37,344 nucleotides of DNA from Symsagittifera roscoffensis (taxonomy: Eukaryota > Xenacoelomorpha > Acoela > Convolutidae): contig NC_087070.1 of assembly GCF_963678635.1 (NCBI RefSeq), positions 32,529,704 through 32,567,047 of the forward strand, given 5' to 3'. The position numbers and the translations under genes were made by a program. Below the pieces are notes generated by a model. That model did no database searches. It saw only the letters and a list, made by a program, of their open reading frames with translations, and had not been told where the DNA came from. The number at the start of each line of letters is the position of its first letter. The stretch's first letter is position 1. Shown in pieces: positions 32,637 through 37,344 of this stretch.

Positions 32637-33190
32637 TTAATTTTTGGTTTATTAAACTGGTCAAAAATGCGATCTGTTTGCTTTCAATTAATTTTTAATG
32701 TCATCTTCTATCAGGCCACTTAAAGTACCAAGTGAAAACATGTATTAAACAAGTGATAAGAACAAATTGCCTAAGTTAATTTTGTAGAGACATATTTGTC
32801 ACTGACGCTCAAATGAACGACAAGTAAAGCTCGGAACTAACCCAAATAGAAATTTAGATTGCTGATTTAAATTATCCAGTTAAAACCCATAAAGCTTGCT
32901 TATATTTTCAGCAGACTCAATTTTATTTATTTTGATTTTGCAAAGCTTCGATTTTACAAAACTAACCAAATAATTAAAAATATATATATCTGGCTTTTTT
33001 GGTCATCAAAAAGTATAACTAAAGTATTGGTTCAATTCCTGACAATGATTTACCTAAGTTAGTCTTATACGTATTTCAACAGTTTTAGGAAGGCGTAATC
33101 TCCAAAATTAGTTCGAAACTTTATTTGTTTTCTACACATCATCGTTTTTATAAAGTATTGATGACAATTTCTGGCGATTAACTGACTATA
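32637..33190. other. Noncoding spacer right of the MULE
   Basis: AT-rich, with no recognised feature. It does not resemble the 2.4 kb flank left of the MULE, as expected. Confidence 0.4.
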
Positions 33191-33199
33191 AACTAATTC

Positions 33200-34690
33200 A
33201 TGCGAGGTTTTTTTTTGGAAAAGATGCTCAAAAAATTCAAAATAAGACGCTCAGTTTGATAAAGTTTTGTCAGAAATTGAACCAATTGTTTCCTCACAAG
33301 ATTTAATTGATCAATAAATGTCGAAAATGATCCTTTTCAGAGATAAACTTTGTTTCAGAATTTTGCAAAAAAAAAACAAGCTACAATATAATAAATCTGC
33401 CAAAATTTCAATCAAGTTTAATTTTATATTTTTCCGCATTAAATTAACCCAAATTGAGCAAAACGCAATTGAAGTTTCAATCTGCATGCTTTTCGTCTGG
33501 ATAAGTTAATTCAGCTCTCTAGGCTTCGAAGTAATCACAAATTCAAACAATTAAAATTAGCAAAAATGATAGAAGTTTTGCGGTGTGGTCATCAATATCT
33601 TATAAAATGTATAAAAAACACTGCTAAAAAATTTTAGTTCAAAAGTAGAATGTTGTCTGGAAACCAGCAAGGAGCACAAATATTCCGTTAGTTTCATCAA
33701 AAGTAAAAACACTTGGTAAAACTCTGAGTAGCCTGGCAGCTGATCTGATGTTTTGGTTCCATAACAAATTTATGATGAAGAGCAGCCTCTTGAAGGTAAT
33801 TTTTTAGTTTAAAAAATCTGCACTTCATTCTAAATCGCGCAACGAATTTGATAAAAAAGACAACTTGGCATTGCAAAAGACTGATTTTCAATAAGCTGTT
33901 GAACATTCTCCAATCTTTTTCTAAAAAACGTTTTTTGGAGACAATGATAAATACGCGCCTCAAGACTTATTTAATGTCATGCCTCACAGGTTTAAAACTA
34001 AAACATAAATGTAGCGTTTAGAATTGTCTAAGATTAAAACGAAAATGAGTTTTTAACAATTTGCGTTCAAAAATTAAGTCATAGAAGGCTTAATTCCAAC
34101 AAATTTTATACTTTTGAAAAAAGATATTAATTATCAAAAATTTAGTAAGTGATTTTGTTGTTAAAAATGCAGTTACTTTAAAAAGCAGGAAAAGAAATCA
34201 ACCTCGAGTTATGCGACAAACATATATGATTTATTTTCTTGTCATTTTGATGAAGTTGAAAACCAATTCACACTAGATGTCTATTCTTAGATGCAAAGGG
34301 AAATATGAGAGGAAAAATTATCAACTAAATTGGGTGTTTTGTAAAACAACGATTGAAACAAAGCTGTTAAAGATACCTGATTGCATTTTTGAGCAAAGTT
34401 TTCAAATTATTTGGCTAGTTTCCAAATAGCTGAACCACTTTCGGTTGTGATTACTTTTTAATTGCGACTCTTTTGTTGGTGTAAATTCCGAAAACATTAA
34501 CTTAAAAATATTGCGTCTCGTTTTCAAATTTTAACATTCTAGTTTTAGAGTTGCCAGAGATAAATTTGGTTAAAGTTTATTGGTTTGGATTTGTAATCTG
34601 GGTAGTAATCTCGGTTTTTACTTGTTTTTTGCCACTCAAAATTTTTTTTTCTTAAGTTCTTATTCCCATTTTTGAGTATCTCGTATGGGT
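33200..34690. repeat. Diverged tandem duplication, left copy
   Basis: Blocks matching the right copy occur in the same order: 33230-33280 with 35050-35090, 33440-33520 with 35240-35320, 33645-33790 with 35465-35612, 34170-34460 with 36070-36360, and 34500-34650 with 36480-36620. Offsets range from about 1,800 to 1,960 bp. Identity looks near 70-75 percent. Where the right copy has open minus-strand stretches, this copy has stops and indels, although FEWQKTS and DYYPDYKS can still be read at 34650-34580. Confidence 0.72.
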
Positions 34691-35040
34691 TCGCCAACTA
34701 TTTTTTTCGCCAACTATTATGGGTTTTCGTTTTGATGGTCAAAGTAATTTTTTTTATCATGGACACGATTTTGAGTTTATTTTTGTATGTATTTGAATTA
34801 GAGCTCAATTTTCATCCACGAAATTACTTCTCAAACTTCTGTCAAAACTGTACCAGATTAAGCTTCTCACGTAGCTCAACAAAACTTAAGAAGGATTTAA
34901 AAATTGGCGCAAGATTTTCAAAAACTTTCACATAAAAAGTTGATGTTTTATATACTAAAAATGACACTTTTTGGCTATTAACCAGAAAAAAAATTCTTTT
35001 TATTATGTTTTGGATAAGGAAATCTTTCTTAGGTGTTTTT
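34691..35040. other. Noncoding spacer between the duplicate copies
   Basis: AT-rich. The open frames on both strands around 34672-35048 overlap each other and carry no motifs. Confidence 0.35.
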
Positions 35041-35474
35041 TGTGCCACAAAAGATGCTCACTTTGATATAGTTCTGTCTGAATTATTTTTTATGATTTCG
35101 CCATAAGTTTAATTTGACCAAAAAAGCAAAAAAAGTTACCTTTTTGGGGTAAATTTTTGTTTTCGAGGTTGCAAATCAAGCTATTTTGTTAAACATTTGC
35201 CTATATGTTAGGCAAGTTTTTTCGTCACTTTTTCCATCTAAAATGAACCCAATTTGAGAAAAATGTTTATAAAGTTTCATGTTTTATGAGTTTTGTCCGG
35301 ATAAGTTAAATCAGCGTGTAGTATAGTCATCAAATTAATCTCAAATTGAAACGATTCAATTTTGCGGAAAATGATCAAAGATGAAATTTATTTGAAATTT
35401 TGGAGCTTTGAGCATCAATTTATTTCAGACTGTAAAAAAATTTCCGCCAGAAATAGCTTGTTCAAAAATTTTTA

Positions 35475-35612
35475 TTTGTCTGGAAACCAGCCCGCGATCA
35501 AAGGCTCCGTCATATTCTTCAAAAGTCGGAACAGTTAGTGAAGTGCTGATTAGTCTGGCTGGCAGCTGATCTGTTGTATCTGTGCCCAAACAACTCTTTG
35601 GCGGAGAGCCGA
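35475..35612 (-). CDS. Possible coding exon of unknown gene
   Basis: After a good acceptor-like sequence (CCATTATTCAG, ending at 35613) one frame reads CLGTDTTDQLPARLI and then VPTFEEYDGAFDRGLVS without a stop. In the left copy the homologous bases read CYGTKTSDQLP before a frameshift. The agreement C-x-G-T-x-T-x-D-Q-L-P in both copies suggests a once-conserved protein. A second frame (LPLFSRLSAKELFGHRYNRS) is also open over the first part, so the true frame is uncertain. No family is recognised. A GT donor could lie at GGGCTG|GTTTCC. Confidence 0.3.
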
Positions 35613-36073
35613 CTGAATAATGGTAATTTCTCAGACAAATCGATCAGTTATTACTAAAAACGTAACAGAGAAGAAAAATCCTCAATTTTGTTTGGAGTAA
35701 TTCACCTGATTCTAAATTCAACTATAGAATTGACAGATCGGGCATTTTAGAAACGCAAAGACTGATTTTCAAAGGAAAAAGAAAATTTTTTGAAGGTATT
35801 TTCCGATACAAGCTTGAGGGTTTTCTAAAAAACAGGCTTGAAAGTGAAAAATTGATGCATAAGTTACATATTTGGAGTTGATTAAGAATACAAGTAAAAT
35901 AGAAACTTACCACTTTTCAATAATGAATTCCAATCCCCGAAGGTTCGGTTTTTAATAATTTATTTCATTGTTAAAATCAGATGTTATCAAGTAATTAGCA
36001 GGTGTTGTTGTTGTTTATTTTAAAAATAAATTGTGTACTTTGATCCTTTGGAGTCGCTAGAAGCTGTGTGCAG

Positions 36074-36295
36074 TTAATTTAAAAAGCAGGAAGTGAAATC
36101 AATCACGATGCATGCGACAAATATCGATGGTTCGTTTTCTTGCCATTTTGATGAAATACACAACCAATTGACACCAGAAAGGCTATTCCTAGGTACAAAA
36201 ATAAAATATGACGGTGAATCAAAATAAATTGGGGAAAACATGTCGACGATTGAACCAAATTGTCTATAGATACATGATTGTATTGTTATAAGCAA
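36074..36295 (-). CDS. Possible coding stretch of unknown gene
   Basis: The open frame includes VNWLCISSKWQENEPSIF followed by VACIVIDFTSCFL. In the left copy the homologous bases, in the same alignment, read VNWFSTSSK, stop, QENKSYMFVA, stop, and then DFFSCFL. Similarity of the translations despite stops suggests former coding in both copies. No signal peptide, domain or clear splice sites are identified. Confidence 0.25.
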   Translation of the reverse strand: MLITIQSCIYRQFGSIVDMFSPIYFDSPSYFIFVPRNSLSGVNWLCISSKWQENEPSIFVACIVIDFTSCFLN

Positions 36296-36479
36296 GAACC
36301 TCTAAGATTGTGGTAAGTTTCCATTCGGTTGACACAGCAATTTAATTGTGATTAACTTTCACATTTGTCGTGTGGACTGAAGATCTTTGTTTTATCGCCC
36401 GATTGGTCTTCGAACTGTTTAGACTGCTTGCTTGCTGACTATCGGCGTAAGTGTAAAATCTGAAAACGGAAACTTGAAA

Positions 36480-36749
36480 TTATCGCGTCTCGCGTTCAAA
36501 TTTTAACCCTCTAGTTGTAAAGTTACTGAAGATAAAAGTTGTTTGTCTGGAGTTGTAATCTGGGTAGTAATCTATTTGTACAATTCCGCTTGTTTGTTGC
36601 CACTGAAAACTTCCCTCTTCAGGAGCCAGAACCTCTGCTTCAAACTGCCAATCTTGTGTATCATTTATTGGTTCTCGAGAGCTCTTTTGTTTGTTGGTTT
36701 GAAAGTTCGCGTAAATTCTTTTAGATGAGAGCAGGGGTGGGGGGGTCAC
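36480..36749 (-). CDS. Possible coding exon of unknown gene
   Basis: The 89-codon open frame contains INDTQDWQFEAEVLAPEE, FQWQQTSGIVQ and IDYYPDYNS. The composition is more protein-like than most frames in the window. The left copy retains FEWQKTSKNRDYYPDYKS in the homologous position with a seven to eight residue difference in loop lengths, followed by a stop. No known domain is recognised. The true exon limits are unclear; an acceptor-like GATTGGCAG precedes TTTGAAGCAGAG at about 36640. Confidence 0.3.
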   Translation of the reverse strand: MTPPPLLSSKRIYANFQTNKQKSSREPINDTQDWQFEAEVLAPEEGSFQWQQTSGIVQIDYYPDYNSRQTTFIFSNFTTRGLKFERETR

Positions 36750-36759
36750 AATGATTTTT

Positions 36760-37212
36760 TTGATATAAAGTACACGTTAAACTCGTCGCTTAGCTTTGAA
36801 AAAGCCAATATATGTTTTCAAGATCAAGTTAATTTGATATCAAGGGCAAAATTTTCAGTTTATCATTGTATAAACTTCTGAAATAGAGTGCTCCATTTTA
36901 GAGCGTCAGTTCAAGCGTAAAAATTACCATGACAGCAACAACCATAAAGATCGGGAGCTTCTTGATTTATTGCTTATTTTTGTTGAGTTGAAACTTAAAA
37001 TACAAACTTTACTTATGCAGTACTAACAACCACGCCGCCTTAAGCCAGTTGAGACTAAAAAGCAAACTATGTCTATAGTAAAACTGTAAACCTTTTTATG
37101 ACAAACTGCTACATGCCTTTCGATTAGGAAGTCTTTTTTGTTGTTATGTGGGCTTGATCGGAGGTAACTCTGACTTTCAAAGTTACATGAGCATGAAAAT
37201 CTATCCACGGAG
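36760..37212. other. Unassigned region
   Basis: It is slightly less AT-rich towards its right end. The minus-strand frame at 37023-37208 (DRFSCSCNFESQSYLRSS and following) is cysteine-bearing but overlaps two other open frames, so no gene is called. Confidence 0.3.
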
Positions 37213-37344
37213 TCATTTCTCGAACCATGTCTGCCAAGGAAAAAAACATATTGAAGTCCCTGGGCCGATGTGCTCGGCTAATGTTTCAAATTTTTTTACC
37301 AAAATCTGATATAATTCAACCGTCTGGATCAATTTCAGATATTC
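37213..37344 (-). CDS. Possible C-terminal end of a gene entering from the right
   Basis: From the window edge the minus strand is open for 43 codons to a TGA at 37215-37213. It reads EYLKLIQTVELYQIL, then VKKFETLAEHIGPG, then TSICFFPWQTWFEK. The composition is protein-like but no family is recognised. A 69 bp in-frame segment, 37299-37231, begins GTAAAA and ends TTTTTTTCCTTGGCAG, so it could instead be a short intron, giving ELYQIL joined to TWFEK and the same stop. The start lies outside the window. Confidence 0.33.
   Translation of the reverse strand, partial: EYLKLIQTVELYQILVKKFETLAEHIGPGTSICFFPWQTWFEK

Larger units (their letters stand above)
35045..36620. repeat. Diverged tandem duplication, right copy
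   Basis: This is the right-hand partner of 33200-34690. It is less disrupted: three separate minus-strand stretches remain open, listed separately. The duplication could be of a gene with several exons or of an unrecognised transposable element; the sequence alone does not decide. Confidence 0.7.

Noticed and set aside
32444-32698. 84-codon plus-strand frame with repeated GMVSF/GTFGM-like translation
   Set aside because: The repetitive translation comes from the tandem units of the MULE right terminal repeat.
1-37344. CRISPR array, phage, plasmid or bacterial operon features
   Set aside because: No regularly spaced identical repeats with unique spacers, no ribosome binding site-led gene strings. 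Base composition, intron-split gene and repeats are those of an animal nuclear genome.

Overview
The window reads as nuclear DNA of an AT-rich invertebrate animal. The reasons are a Cys-loop receptor gene split by introns, tRNA-derived SINEs, hAT-type MITEs, an animal-type MULE with a FLYWCH zinc finger, and long gene-poor spacers full of decayed repeats. There are no operons, ribosome binding sites, CRISPR arrays or rRNA genes. The species cannot be named from the sequence. An appendicularian-like tunicate is one possibility, only because one intron looks transposon-derived.

Layout. 1-1.1 kb: tandem minisatellites and a dispersed GGATTCCGC-rich repeat. 1.5-5.4 kb: MITE-like inverted-repeat elements, hAT-MITE remnants and one copy of a roughly 0.7 kb TIR repeat family. 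5.8-6.8 kb, minus strand: the first two coding exons of a Cys-loop ligand-gated ion channel, separated by a ~0.58 kb intron whose two ends carry a ~20 bp terminal inverted repeat. 6.9-17.6 kb: mostly noncoding, with one hAT MITE with a perfect 8 bp target duplication, a TG microsatellite, two tRNA-derived SINEs and a second copy of the 0.7 kb family. 17.6-20.4 kb: a very recent 1,412 bp tandem duplication. 21.9-22.4 kb: two adjacent hAT-type MITEs.

22.6-32.6 kb is a nested tandem triplication that ends in a structurally complete 2.5 kb Mutator-like element (30124-32628). That element has an 8 bp target duplication, minisatellite-like terminal inverted repeats and a transposase with a FLYWCH finger and the full D-D-E set, but the reading frame is broken by two frameshifts. 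One triplication breakpoint falls at the centre of a 196 bp foldback hairpin inside the element.

33.2-36.6 kb is an old, diverged tandem duplication. Its right copy keeps several protein-like open stretches on the minus strand. The last 130 bp may hold the C-terminal end of a minus-strand gene that enters from beyond the window.

The only cellular gene supported with confidence is the channel. It is incomplete: the second exon ends at a good splice donor and no further receptor exon was recognised in the remaining 5.8 kb, so the gene has a long intron leaving the window or is truncated.
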